NCBI GenBank assembly: GCA_013399875.1
Contig: VXAZ01006886.1
Location: 4,767,272 to 4,831,271, forward strand
Length of the DNA stretch: 64,000 bases
From: Gymnorhina tibicen
Taxonomy: Eukaryota > Chordata > Aves > Passeriformes > Artamidae
Direction: 5' to 3'
Below, piece by piece: positions 1-12,584 of the stretch (positions are counted from its first letter, which is position 1; each line of letters opens with the position of its first letter). Under the pieces are notes generated by a model. That model made no database searches. It saw only the letters and a program-made list of their open reading frames with translations, and was not told where the DNA came from. A program made the translations under genes and the position numbers.

Positions 1-3000
1 GAACTGCTTGATTTATTTATCATGTCAAGCTATTACCTAACTCAAAACAATCAGAAAATATTCTTAATGTTCATAATTAGAACACTTATCATGGGAGTTA
101 TGAGGTTGGAGTTTTTTAAGCCTTCAGTATAAAGTACCAGGAAAAAGTAAAAACAATTTTACAAAAGTAAGACAGCTTTTAATGTCAGGGCATAATTTTT
201 TCACATGGCTAAGTAATTTCCTCCACTTAATTGGGATGATTCATGCCATGTATGCTCTGTTCCAGTGTCTTAGCATTCAGTTCACATGTTACTGGATCTG
301 ATCTTTCTGGGTCTAATAACATTTCTAGTGTTTCTTATTTTCATTTCCACTTACAGCTGGCAGGGAGTACCTGTCTAGGTGTCCCAGCAGTTCTAGAGAT
401 CAGGCACACAGCAGCACACTAATCTTCTGAATTCAGTAATCCCAACCCAGGTAAAGAATAGGAATCTTCTTTACCTATGAGAAATCAGTATGAGGGATTG
501 GACAGAGACATTTGGCCTTAAACGTTCAGTTTGTGTTTAAAGACTGTAAATCAACAGCAAGGTTGTTCCTGTTTACGGGAACTTACTGTCGTGTTCTGAA
601 GAATCTGCAGGATATTGTAAAGGCTTCTCTCATTTACATTCTCTCATCCCTCCTACTGTGCATGTGGGGGAGAGGGTAAACTCACTGCTTCACTGAGCAT
701 CTTTGCTCCCTGTGGCTGTGAGATGTTTTACATTCTGTCCTGGGAAGCCACTCTGCTGCATTTGAATGTGGATGCCTGGAGGCCATGAGAACCAACACTA
801 AATATTTCAAACTGATTTAGGTACTTGATAAAGCTGGAAGAGTTTATGCCTCGCCAGCGGTGCAGCATGTATGGCCATGGTTTGACCTGAATGGTCAAGT
901 GCCCATCTCCTGGTGGTAAACAATTCAATTGGTTTCATAATGATATGGTAACACCCACAACTACTTGGTACTGTGACTGCACTTGTGGAAGCCTTAAATT
1001 CCACACCACTATTTTATTTCTCAGTGTAACTTCGTAAGGTGTAAGAAGATCAGTCCTGTGTCCTAACCAGAGACCCCATAATCCACCTTACCTGAGAATC
1101 TTTAAGTAAAGGGAAGACCAGTAAGGTATTGAAGGATATCAAGATGGAAGTCCAATACTACAGCCATGTATCTTAAAAACCAACTTACTCATGCCTGCAA
1201 TAAGTAAGCTATGAGAGCCAGGCACTCAGAAGTGGAAAACTTGTCATGTTTTTCAGTATAAATAAAACTTACCAATTCCACAAAACACTCTCCCCTAAAT
1301 CATTCTTTATAAGGAACCCCACTGTCTTCAGATTAGCACACCATTCCTAGCAACTTCCATGTGTGGACATGTACTCTCAGCTACTCCCTAACCTCTTTAG
1401 TCTCTATCTGTACCAAGTTCTTACCTTTCATGTCTGAAAGTAACATGAAAAAATTCTTCAAAGAAAAATTTCAATACTTTCTGAGATTTCTCTTCCCCTC
1501 TACAGTTGCATATAAAGGGTCAGTATGTTCCTTGTCATTTAGTCTTTTGTTGCTTGGAATGCAAAAGCACAGCCTTTATCAAGAGGCTGGCAGTGACCCA
1601 GCTTTAGTTGAGTTGTTTTAATATTGTAAAAGCATATGGGACACTCTCACTTTTATCTTTTGGTTTCCGTAGTCTTTTAGAATTACTCACATTTTGATTT
1701 TCATAATACTACTGAAACTAAAACACAATCACTGCAAACACAAACATGCCGTTCCTGTTTCACTGCCTGGGGCTACAATTTCCTGCCTCTGTATCACTGC
1801 ACCCCAGCAAGAGGCAGTCTGGATCCCTGCCTTGGGGGCTGGGGTCCAGCTATTCACATGAGGCTGTGGAGATGCTGTTCAGACCTTCCCCACTGTCCCA
1901 CACACATGGAGTGGCTCTGAACGAATGACCAAACAAATTTACTGTAGGAATCTTAAAAACAAGTTGCTTGGTCAGGATAAGCAGCTGTTAACGCAACTGC
2001 CTGATTTCTGACTCTGAACTAGCACTAAAGAGGATGAATGGAGATCCTGATGGGAGGCAAGTTCTGCTGTGAACAGTTGCAGCAGCGGTTTCCCAAATTA
2101 CCTCAAGCCAAACATAAGGCAACCACAGCAGGAGACAGAAGGGCTCACATGGCTCACTATGCTGCCTCTAGCAGTGGCCAAACCAGGAACTAGGAAGGCA
2201 CAGAAGAACGGGTCACACAAATAGCAACACTTACCCTGAACCTGACAGCTTAATTTCACGTTCCCCAGTTCTTGTTCTGAATTAGAGACATCAGACTCTA
2301 CCTACTCTCTCCATGCCACATGACTTCATAGCCTTTATTACCACTTTTCTCAGAAGTCTCTTTTGCATGCTGAAGGGCCTCAGCCTCACTGCTCATTTCT
2401 TTTACAGAGCCCATTCCAAGATTTCAAAGAGCCTTGCTGTCTTCTCACTGCTTCATCCAGTTTTAGTGTATTTGGGACTGGACTGGAAGTAAAGGAACCA
2501 CAACAGCATACAGTATTCAGGAGGCAGAAGTTCTGTGCATTGATATTAGCACATAAAGCAATTAATGCCTCCTCAAGTTGCTCTCTCTTATTGTACTAGC
2601 AACTCTAATCTTTGAGATACCTGTTGGACTGTTCCCGAGCACTGAGATGGCATTTCTCTCACAACTCAAGCTCTTATCCAAGAAACGGTTCAGAGCACAT
2701 CCTGTTCTTCCCCATTCTGATTCCCTTCTCCTCATATACAAAGTGATGGATCACTCTGCTTATCTACACAGTCATTCTATATTTCACTGCCCAGTCACTC
2801 AGGTTCACTAGGTTCTTATAAAATTTTTCAGTCATCATCAATAATTCAAAGCTATTCAGGACAGCAGTGAGTAACAACAAGTGTTCAACTCTTCCCAAAT
2901 CATTTATGCATCTGCTGACCACCATGGCTCCCAGAACAGGTGCATTTGCTATTTCATTAGAAAAGCTCTGACATTTTGCACAGACTGATTAATCATGACA

Positions 3001-4349
3001 AAAACCAGGCTGACTCTTGTCTCTGTAGCCTGCAACTCCATTCTCAATATACCATCATAAAGTAATTTCTTCTTGTGCATATCCCAAGCCCATCAGCCTG
3101 TGGTTTCCCTTATCACATGTCACATTCGCCATCTTTCGGTCCTCAAGTACCAGGGTACTTCTATGGAACACCACAGTTACTCTTTCTATCTTACTACTGA
3201 ATTCCTACAGAAAGCTTGGGTTAATAAATTACTTGGCAACTTCTATTTGATTCATAAATTCCCCCACCAACTCTTCAATTCGAAAGAGACTGCCTGATGA
3301 ATTCTTCTTTAAGAAGCATACCAGCACAGGGAACTGCCATTTCTTCACAATGAGCAACAGATGCAAAGAATTAGTTTGTCATTTCTGAGCATCTACTAGC
3401 CCTAGAGATTTTTTCTGGCAGGCTCCCTGATGCTGATGTTTTTGAAGATTTATTTTTTACTAGTTTTGATGTCTTCTGCAAATGCTCCTCTAACTCCTTT
3501 TTTTCAGTCTGCCTTGTTGCATTTCTACATTTAACCTGTCATTTTTTATAATCCTGTGTATTTTCCTCATTTAGATAAAGCTTTAGGCTTTTAGAGGACT
3601 CTCTCTTGCTTTCAACAGTAACCATCATGCTGCTATTAAGTGATGACTCTTCCTTTCTGAAGTGTTTCTCACTAGGTGGGAAACATTTGTTCTCTGCCTC
3701 CAGTATCATATCCATGCAATCTGTAACTTCCAGCCTCCTGTCTAACAAGCTGGCATGAGCTATTTCCCCATCTCCACGTACCTCTTGAAGTGGAGCACGG
3801 CTACAACAGATTATTTGGCTTCTGTTTCTCCTCCATGGATCCTGAAACTAATTAAAGTATTTCTGCTTTTGGACTGTTACTCTGAACCAGGTTTGTGTAC
3901 TATTCAGCACTAAGAGTTTTTGGTCAGAAAAGTAGAACTTAGGTCATTATGATAGGGCCAAAAGTGAGAAGAGTTTTCACATTGCAATAGGGCAGCTCCA
4001 AATGTTGATACCACAGACAGTGGCTCCCTTAAACTCTACAGGGCAGATTGTACATCCTGACTCCTGTGATCACGGCAGGCTCAGCCCTGCACACGCATCC
4101 GACCCATCACCAGTCAGGGAGTGTGGTTCAGTTTCTTCACCAACACATAAAAAATCAGATAGCCTTTTAACCACTATTTCTGTAAATTTTGTATCATGTT
4201 AATTTGACTGAAGTTAACACAGTTAAGGCAATTTTGAAGATGCAAAAGTAAGTTTTTAAACCCAGCATGCACAGCTAAGCTCGCTTTTGGGTGTGCTCCC
4301 CCTTTCTTCATAGCCTGAGGCAATGCCACGTCATACAGCATAACAGCGA
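1..4349. other. Unique non-coding DNA, no gene seen
   Basis: AT-leaning unique sequence with only short, overlapping open frames on both strands. None has a recognisable domain or a convincing splice context. The one structured item is an exon-like block at 357-450, flanked by a pyrimidine-rich acceptor and a CAG/GTAAAG donor. It has stops in all three plus frames, so it could only be non-coding. No repeat family was recognised. Intergenic or deep intronic sequence is the simplest reading. Confidence 0.5.
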
Positions 4350-4510
4350 TTGTAAGAGGAAGCCCAGGAATATGAGACTGTCCTGACTCTTAAGATGCAA
4401 TTTCTGTCTCTGCCACAAACTTGCTCTGTGACCTTGAGCAAGTCATCAGATCTCACCGACTCATATGAATATCTCTGAAAAAGGGTACTGCAAAGCTTTA
4501 ATATCTGCAG
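4350..4510 (+). mobile_element. MIR SINE fragment
   Basis: The block at 4410-4445 reads CTGCCAC, then a short spacer, then GCTCTGTGACCTTGAGCAAG. This is the conserved core of the tRNA-derived MIR family, in plus orientation. The following bases (about 4446-4475) still resemble the pyrimidine-rich CTCTCTGACTCA part of the consensus. The 5' and 3' limits are blurred by divergence, so the ends are approximate. MIR copies are ancient fossils shared across amniotes and are expected to be inactive. The 3' side runs into a sequence block repeated about 339 bp downstream. Confidence 0.75.
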
Positions 4511-4850
4511 ATGATTATTATATGCATAAATCCTCATCATCATTTTCATCACTATTTTCATCGCTTGTTATTTCACTCTCATTCCCGAGAAAGCTCAGTG
4601 GAAATACACAACATAGATACTGTTTCAGAGGGAAAACCAGAGACTGCATTTGCTATGCCCCCAGGTTCTGCCAGACAAGGATGCCTTCCAGGTCACTGTG
4701 AATGTACGACACTCTGCTGCAATCATCAGAGGTGGGGGGGACCCGAATCTGCTGAGGACGCAGCTCATTGTGCTCACCACAATACTGAGCCACACAAAAT
4801 AAGGAAGACACTGAAAAAAAAGGATACTGCAAAGCTTTAATATCTGCAGA
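4475..4850 (+). repeat. Direct repeat pair beside the MIR
   Basis: The block at 4475-4511 recurs at 4811-4850 in the same orientation. A 26-bp core, beginning TACTGCAAAGCTTTAATATC, is identical at 4486-4511 and 4825-4850. Both copies are preceded by CTGA and an A-run, which is longer in the second copy. The sequence between them does not look repeated. It is either a local duplication or two copies of an unrecognised short repeat. Confidence 0.85.
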
Positions 4851-7800
4851 AGGCTTTAAAACACCTGCTACTGTGAGGAGAGCACAGCTCAGATAATAGG
4901 CACAGGAACAGGCACGGAGGAGATAACTGTGATGTGGCCAGTCATGCCTATTAGCCCCAGTTAGCTACAGAGCACACAGCTTTTTGAGACAGCACCTTCC
5001 TACCTACTATGCCAAACTGCTTCCTGCCATCATTTAATTTGGTCTTTCTCAATACAAATTCCAAGTAGATTTTTTTTTTAAATAATCTACATTCCTCAGA
5101 AATAATAACTAGCAATTGTAACAGTCGAGTTTATATTTTCCAGGTCATCTTTATTTCCCATTAGCAAGCAGAGGACAAAGCAAAGGGAAGGCATAGGAAG
5201 CTCTGCTCTGGAAGGATTCTGTCTTGGGTGCTGCAAGTGAACTGCCTTACAAACAGCCAAGTACAAATTCTGCTTCTGGTTAGTGAAGCCAGTGCCAAGC
5301 TGCCAATGCCAAGGCTTGTTGTACACAGCCATAATTGCCCACAACATACTTAGCCAGAGGATCACCTAACACTGAGGGAATTGGATCTTCAAGATAGCAC
5401 AGAGACCAAAATATAAGCAGGAGCTCCATGCAGCATCATCAGCTGCTATAGTGAGAACAAAGATCAAAATTCATGTGACCTTACACTTACTGCCACTCAT
5501 AAATCACTAATGAAAAGCAGCACACTGAACACTGATGTGCTGAATTCCAGCTGGGGCGGAAGGACCAGAAGGATACTTTGCCCACTCTGAAATTCCTGTG
5601 CAGAAAATCTAGTGGCATCTCTATGGCTATCAGCTCCAGAAACCATTCTTCAGGCCTGTGTACAACACAAAGACTCATAGCAGAGATTCTGCCTTTGGTT
5701 GTCTTTCGAGGCTTCCCTGGCTGAACGTGGATCATCTTTTTACCTCCTCATTTACTGTGGTGATATCTACCCTCTCTGTTTGCTGAGACTGAATAAATCA
5801 AAATGAAAGTTCACATTCCTAAGCCCCCAATATATTATAAATTCCCCATGCTGCTCAGCAGCCTGCTCTTCCAATCAGTGACTTTGCTGATCTCTCCTGA
5901 CTCCACATATATGTAAGAAGATTAGAAGCAAATATAAAATAATCTTTAATAATAGATTTTTTTATGATAAGTAGGCATCTTTAAACATATTACAGGAATG
6001 AGAAAATATCCTTCTTCGAGTACTCAAATATTTATGCACCTATAGCCCTGGAGTTCTGCCCTACTTTACCCCACACATCTCAGCAACATGCTTTTGTCAA
6101 ATCTATGTATTTTTGCCATATTTACCCATACAGAATCCACATGCCTCCTCTGGCATTCATAATAAAACAAACCAAGTACTTCACACTGTAATAAGGTAGG
6201 AAACAGCTCTAGCCATGGCCAATGTCAACATTACCTGAGAGCCACCAGATGGTGCTGTTAAAGATGGTATGTAAAGTCATTTCAAACTGATCACTTCATG
6301 AAAATTTAAAAAACAAGATTTTTTTAAATGGTCTTAAAATGCTGTTCTTTTAATTCTATGTTTATTAAACCAGCAAGACTCCTACTGTGATTTTGTTTCT
6401 AGGAGGGAGAAAAGTTAGTGCTGAGGGCAATATAGCCCATTAAAGCAGAAAATGTTCAGTTCAAGTCTCCAGTTAGGAGTTAGACTGTGCCTCAGCTTTC
6501 AGGCATCTGACCACAGAAAAGAAATCATCGTGACCCTGAGAGACAGACCTACACTCCCAAAACACAGCCTGGGCAGAGATAGCGTGCAGGCTGCTTCCTG
6601 CCCAGCTGTCCACATGCCAGTAAAGTGCTGGCTGGCAGCAGCATTTCTGATATTCACTGTCTTCAGCTCACAGAACAGGAAAATGTTGAGAGTATTTTTG
6701 AACTTCCCTGCATTGGGAACCCACGGCCCAACTGTCTCTGGAAGCTGGGAAAGGTGGCCCTTTCCTTGCTCCTTTATAAACACATTCCTCGTGTGCAACG
6801 CTGTGCTCGTCCTGGATGGAACATCAAGGAAGTCTGGGTCTCTGGGGATTGGGGGAGGGGGGGCAACAAGAATTTTAACAAAATCATTTCAGAGAGTATA
6901 TACATGACCCTGAATTGATTCCTGGAACCCACATTTCTAACCCTCCAGGCATTTGCTCTCCTTCTTTTCATACATTTAGACCTCCATTCCCAAACCCTTC
7001 AGTAAGGGGCTATGGGCACGCCTCCTGCCCAAGCTGCCAGCTGTCTGGTGGCTTCAGCACTGCGCAGGACTACAGGGCTATGAATCCACACTTGCAGGTA
7101 GGTGAGGCAGGTGAATTCGGGTCCCTCTGCTTCCCTCAGCCAAATGTCAAAAATAAAAACATGTGCAGCAGCAAACTGTAGAAACAGAAGCCACAGGAAG
7201 GTTGTGAGTGGCCTCCCTCCACCAGCACAGCTATTCCCCCCTGAGCTCCACAGGGCATGGATGGGGATAGATCTGCCTGCCACCCCAGGCAGATTTGGCC
7301 TGCCAAGGGACCAGCACAGTTCCAGGTAGCCAAGATTCTTATATTTCAATCCCTTCCAGAGGTTCTACAGCAGCTATGGAGACTTCTTCAGAACAGCAAT
7401 TTAAGCACCTAAATTCTAGCCAGATCTCACGTCAGCACTTATTTCGGGTTGTGTTTTTGTCACTTCAGAATATAAAGCTTTATATTAAAATAGAGCATTT
7501 TCCAAAGCCTGGAATTTATTGTCCCTCACCCAGTTATTTCAAACGGACTAAATGTCTACCTTTTTGTCCCCTTGACTAACAAAATAACAGATGTGGTATT
7601 TCATGAAAAAACAACTAGGTCATCCCCTCTTGCACCGGCATTATCAAATGACTACAGGCTGAATCAGATGACTGCAAGCTGTGTATGTGAACAGAACTAT
7701 TAGCAACCCCTATGCCAAGGAAATCTAAAGTGCATGGATACAAAACAAACACAAGATTGGGAAACTGCCTTTGCTAGCATGCTAGATTTTAAAATTATGT

Positions 7801-8100
7801 AGGAGATGTAATCATCTGGGTTTCCAAACAGATGACATGAGATACAAAGTTATGCAGCAATTTAGCCACAGAACCAGCATTCATGGTGGTCATGAGGACT
7901 GGTGAGCCCAGGTCAGCCAATACACCAAGAAACCCCTGACAGTTTGCTCTGAGTCTCCTAATTTGTGATGGGAAGGCTGCCAACAGCTCGTGACTGGGTG
8001 TTCAAAAGTGTGTGTGTGGACTGTAACACACGTTCTTCCCCAACTGCAGTGCTTTACTGATTGTGTGAGGTGTTATGCACTAGAATGGATTCCACCCCTG
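4851..8100. other. Unique non-coding DNA, no gene seen
   Basis: Overlapping plus and minus open frames of 60 to 151 codons occur around 6.4-7.4 kb, where GC content is a little higher. Both strands are open over the same bases, which is the pattern of low stop density and not of a gene. No protein family was recognised. Small items are a G-rich run at 6844-6863 and an imperfect 14-bp duplication around 7646-7680. Confidence 0.5.
6844..6863 (+). other. G-rich run, possible G-quadruplex
   Basis: The run reads GGGGATTGGGGGAGGGGGGG: three G-runs of 4, 5 and 7 separated by ATT and A. The last run is long enough to supply two G-triplets, so a four-tract quadruplex is possible on the plus strand. 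No promoter or gene start is evident next to it. Confidence 0.5.
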
Positions 8101-8300
8101 GCTATTAACAGTTTAATAATAGTTCTGTGAATTAGCATTAAATTACAGTGAATGTTACAGAAAGAGTTCTAATATTTACATTAGTGCCTAATGAGTTCCC
8201 CATAATTAACATAATTGCAGTGAGCCACAGAAATTAATATTCAACCAATTATTTTAAAGAGCTATCCAATCTACATTGAGACTTTTTGAAGACACCTTCC
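8101..8300. promoter_or_regulatory. AT-rich stretch with many TAAT cores
   Basis: Within 200 bp there are many homeodomain-type cores, including GAATTAGCATTAAATTA, CCTAATGAG, CATAATTAACATAATTG and AAATTAATATTC. This density resembles vertebrate developmental enhancers and conserved non-coding elements. AT-rich DNA produces such motifs by chance, so only cross-species conservation would settle it. No coding potential is seen. Confidence 0.22.
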
Positions 8301-8673
8301 CAATAATGACGAAGAGGTTTTATAAAAGCATGGGTCCTAATGCTGCCATGAGTTCTTCAGGGGTGAATTACATTGCAGGATCAAGGCCTGGGTCCTTTCT
8401 GGAACTTTAGAATAAATTAATTTACCCAATTTTCAAAGCATTCGCATTATGTTTACTCCTAAAACGTTGTAACATAAAGCAGAGAATCTATGAAGTTCTA
8501 CGCTCACCCTTAAGCATGGCTTCAAATGTTACAAACAGGACTGAGATAAACTCACCAGGGACAGGTGACACAGGTCCATAAACAGCTTCTAGTGACAACT
8601 AAAAAATCCCACCAGAAGCAGTGAACAGCACTGCTTGAAGTTCCAGACAGTTTGTTTTAGAAGGCAGGAAGAT

Positions 8674-8807
8674 AAAAAAAAAACAAACAAAAAACCCTAA
8701 ACCAAACCCAACCAACCGAAAAAACCCAAATAACCAAATCCCAGAAAAAAACCAACACCCAAATCCAACCCAGAAAAGCAAACAAACAAAAAGCCCACAA
8801 AAAGCCA
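8674..8807 (+). repeat. A/C-rich low-complexity tract
   Basis: About 134 bp made almost entirely of A and C on the plus strand, with very few T or G. It is an irregular mix of AAAC, AACC and CCAAA words and not a clean tandem array. On the minus strand it gives a meaningless open frame rich in Phe, Gly, Leu and Trp. It may have grown from a retroposon A-tail, but no element body was recognised next to it. Confidence 0.8.
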
Positions 8808-9330
8808 TTTTTACCTGAAGGAATCTTTAACATTTTTTCATCCTAATTTCTGAAAGTTCATTATTATTGGGAAGGTGTCTTCTGAAAGTTCAGAAATTTC
8901 ATCTAATTTCTTAGGGAGGTGCATAGATGTGGAGCCATTTTGTAAGTCAGATGCCTTTAGAAACCCTCTGGTGGACACTGTAGAGATTGATACCTGGAGC
9001 AGCCACATTCCACCAGGAGCCTAAGGCCTTTCTTCCCATCTTTCCAAATATTTTGTATTTGGAAATAGCTGACTGAATTTTCTACTTGTTTGTTTAGAAG
9101 CTCCATCTTCAATCAAAAGACAGATAACTCCCTTTCCTCTCTTGCTACATCATGTTCATATATGCACCACTGCTCCGTTTTTCTACAGCAAGGCCTACGC
9201 TAGAACATCAGAGATAAAATTTTCCAGGGGAACTGAGAGCACAAAGATCAAAAGGTTAACAAAGCCAGTTTTATGAATTAAAGGATAATTAATCTCACAT
9301 TCTCAGCCATCTCTGCTATGTCTTCAGACA

Positions 9331-9401
9331 CTGGATCCAGTTCTGCTCATGCCAGAGAGCAATTTAACATTTTGAATAGTGCTGGAGAAGACCAGCAGAG
9401 A
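9331..9401 (+). mobile_element. Possible old CR1 fragment
   Basis: The words GGATCCAGTTCTG, then GTGCTGGAG, then GACCAGCAGAG appear in the order and approximate spacing of the CR1 ORF2 3' region (consensus-like GTCCAGTTCTG, GTGCTGGAG, GTCCAGAGAAG). The match is short and diverged, and flanking CR1 sequence was not recognised. The call rests on ordered short words only. Confidence 0.38.
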
Positions 9402-11040
9402 ATCATCTCTCTTCCTCCCTACCCCCTCCCCACAAAATCCATTGAGAGCTGTTTTCAGAGCAAACAAAAAGCAAATAAAATTTGTCAGCAGCCCACCCAG
9501 AAGCACACTGCAGCTTGAGACAGCCTGCCCTTTGGAAGAGCAGCCATGAAGACTGCAAGCTAACACTAGAGGTGAAGCTCTGAACTTCCCAGATACTTAC
9601 ACCATACTGGCAAAATGCTGCCCCTGTGGCACAAAGCTAAAAATTATCTTTGTGAGAGGTACCCACCTCCTAAAGCATTGCTGGACTAGACTGCTGTCCC
9701 CTTTCCAGAGGCTCAGCACAGCTCTGCAGCACTGCTCCCAAGCATACACCCAGGGAAAGGAGCACAACCCTTCCTGGGTTTCAAAGACAAAGGGTCCTTT
9801 GCTACCCCCCTCCCTTAAACCTGCAGTCAAGTACTTCTCTACTTGAGACAGACAGTGCAGCAGGAGTTTGGGAAGTGTTTGTCAGAGAAAGGAGTGCCAA
9901 AAGCACCGCCTGTTAGTTGATTGTACTTTCTTTATATTATCACTTCGCCCATCCCATAAAAGTGTCTTATTCCTTCCAGTTCTTGTCCATCAAACTCCTG
10001 GGATGGCAGTCTAGCACAGCAAGTAACTAGAGCTGGAAATCAGAAATGGAGGGGAAAAAGCAGCTGGAACATGTGAGGAACATGATCCTTTTATCATGTC
10101 AAACAAATAATTTTTACCTTGCATTTCTTGCCAATTTCCATTTACAAGCACAAAACCTAAATTAACCACCCTAAACTAATCAATGACCTCCTTCACAACA
10201 GTTGTGCCAGTTCTGTGTTGGCATTCTCTGCCTTTTGATTTGCCTGCTGCAGCTAGAAATGTTACATTATTCTGCTGCTATTGGTCTCTAAGACATTGAG
10301 CCCTGCCACACTTTGCTTTAATGATTTCCCAGGACTGAAAATGCTCCACACCACTTATCTGTCATGAAAACTGTTTCCCAAACTCTTTTTGAGCATGTTC
10401 CTTCTCATCAGTGGGCATTCCTTTATTCTTGTACTGTAAGACAAGTTGAATATGAGAACTGGGTTTTTTTATGTGCCCCCGTTACAATTTCTTCTACTCA
10501 AGTGTGTACAAAAGACAGGCAAAGCATTAACAGAAAATGCAAATCCAGGAGATGCTTGTAAAAATATCCAATTTAAGACTTTGTTGCAACCCTGGGGCTA
10601 CACGATATCTTAAAAAAGGATTTAACAACATTTAAAACAGAAATTAGGCTAATAAATCATTAAAAGCTCATCAAAATGATAGCATTAGAAAATCACAAAG
10701 TCTACACAGTTTACACTTGGATGTAGACACAGCCTGGAGGAGAAATCGGGCAGGAAATCCACTCTCTTGGGGCAGTGGCCAAAGTCAGAATTGTGGGTGG
10801 GTGGGTGAACAGGGACCTTGATAGTAAAAAGCCCCAAAAGCAGTTCATTTTACCTCAGACAGGGTCCAGAACGAAGCAGTGGGCACTAGGTAGATGAGGG
10901 AATACAAATGGATCCGAGCATAGGTGCACCCACACGATCCAGCACTGCAGTGGTGCGCAAGCTTACACCCCTAAGTGCAGCAACAACAGAAACCAAACCG
11001 GCCTAACTGCCCCACACCACCCCAGGCACTCTGACCAGAA

Positions 11041-11056
11041 CTCCCCGGCCGGGGAG
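11041..11056. repeat. Perfect 16-bp GC palindrome
   Basis: CTCCCCGGCCGGGGAG is identical to its own reverse complement and does not extend further on either side. It stands out for its GC content compared with its surroundings. It could bind a dimeric GC-box or AP-2-like factor, but no other promoter signal is seen nearby. Confidence 0.9.
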
Positions 11057-12538
11057 CATGGCCATATTGAGATCATGCTCTGCAGAGCACAAGTTTAGGT
11101 ACAGCAGCTTCAATCCAAAATAATCCCTTCAACCCAAAGCTCAATTGTCTTTTAGCACTGACCAAGGACAAAGTCACTGTGCTTTTTCTGCCCAGGTCCA
11201 AGTTGCTTCAGCACAAGCACACAGTTCAGCAAGTGTCGGAAATTACAGAAACAGCTTTAACTTGCTCCAGCTGCACTATTACCCATATTTAGAGTATGGA
11301 AGGTAGATTCCTTTCTTTGTAAATTCATTAAATTCACCAGTAAAGGTTTAACATATGCTGCAGACTAAGTTTATAAAGGCATAAAGTAGAATTTCGTCTC
11401 TATCCAGACAGTAACTTGCACAAAAACTTGCAGGAAGCTAATTATCTTTTAAGACCTCTACCTCTGTCACATTTGATTTATGTCATCCAACAGTTCAAAA
11501 TTACTAGGGAGATGGACAGACAGCAGAGAAGCATGGATCTGTTTCCATAGTGAAGTGCATTAAAAATAGAAAGAACGTGACACTGATGTTCCTTTTCAAA
11601 TATTGCCAGAGGGATTCTTCAGGACACTGTATCCTGAAGCTCTAACCCCTAGTGAAATCTATTTAAAAAGCAGTAGTAGGATCCTTCATAATTCTTATGC
11701 TGGAAAAATTAATTGGACCAAACTCCTCTGCATATATTGAGGAGAGAAGAGATGGGAAAAATCTCCCACTGGATGCTTGAAGATTTAACGTAGTTTAATT
11801 TACAGCTACAATACCATATATGAATGGTCCACATGCATGTATTGTTACAATATAGCTTAACTGTCAAACTGAAGTATTGGGCTAGCTGCAATTTGCTTCT
11901 TACATATTTGATATACTGGTGAAGGTAATACCTTCATATTCTGCTTTACTGCTACTTCACAAGACTTTATTAAAAGTTGGACAATAAAATATTGCCTAGA
12001 GAAAGACTACTCAGGAAAAGAGGTGTTAGAAGTGCTAGTTTTTGGGTTGCCAAGGGACTTCTGTATACATTCATACCAATCTAATACATCACTGTCTGTG
12101 AGAACAGCGGGCTGAATTTCGAGCCACCATTTCTGCAAACAAGCAGAACATGCCATGCACTGCACCAGCTGTTTGTCCCCAGGGGCAACAGTCTAAAAAC
12201 AGCCTCCTGCCCCAGGAACCCCCCCCATATCTACAATAAACACCGAATCTCTGAGATTGGTGGATATCAGTGATGATGAGAGTAGCAACTATCCACAGTG
12301 ATGGCAGGGACAAGATGAAATGCCTTCATTAAAGGGTCCAGGCAGGACTGCAGAGCCTCAGAAGACCCCTTTCAGAGTGGCCATAGCAATCAACAGAAAA
12401 GCTCTTGGCATGATGAGCTCAGTGGGAGCAATAAGCAGAAACATGTCTATTAAAGGTCATCCTCTGCTTAAAGTTTTAATCTTCTAATGTGAAGAATTTT
12501 GGTTAATGTGGGAGACATGATGGCCAATGCTAAGGCGG

Positions 12539-12584
12539 AGGCAATCGTTTTAAGCCGCACTTTATCTGAAGTGGGCTTTTGCCT
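12539..12584 (+). other. Bulged hairpin-forming sequence
   Basis: An outer 6-bp stem (AGGCAA at 12539-12544 with TTGCCT at 12579-12584) encloses a 10-bp inner stem (AAGCC-G-CACTT at 12552-12562 with AAGTGGGCTT at 12569-12578). The inner stem has one bulged G and the loop is TATCTG. A 7-nt bulge lies on the 5' side between the stems. An AATAAA follows at about 12590. It is too short for a typical pre-miRNA, and no known RNA family was recognised. Confidence 0.6.

Noticed and set aside
8599..8808. Hydrophobic, membrane-like open frame on the minus strand
   Set aside because: It is the translation of the A/C low-complexity tract; the Phe/Gly/Leu run is an artefact of base composition.
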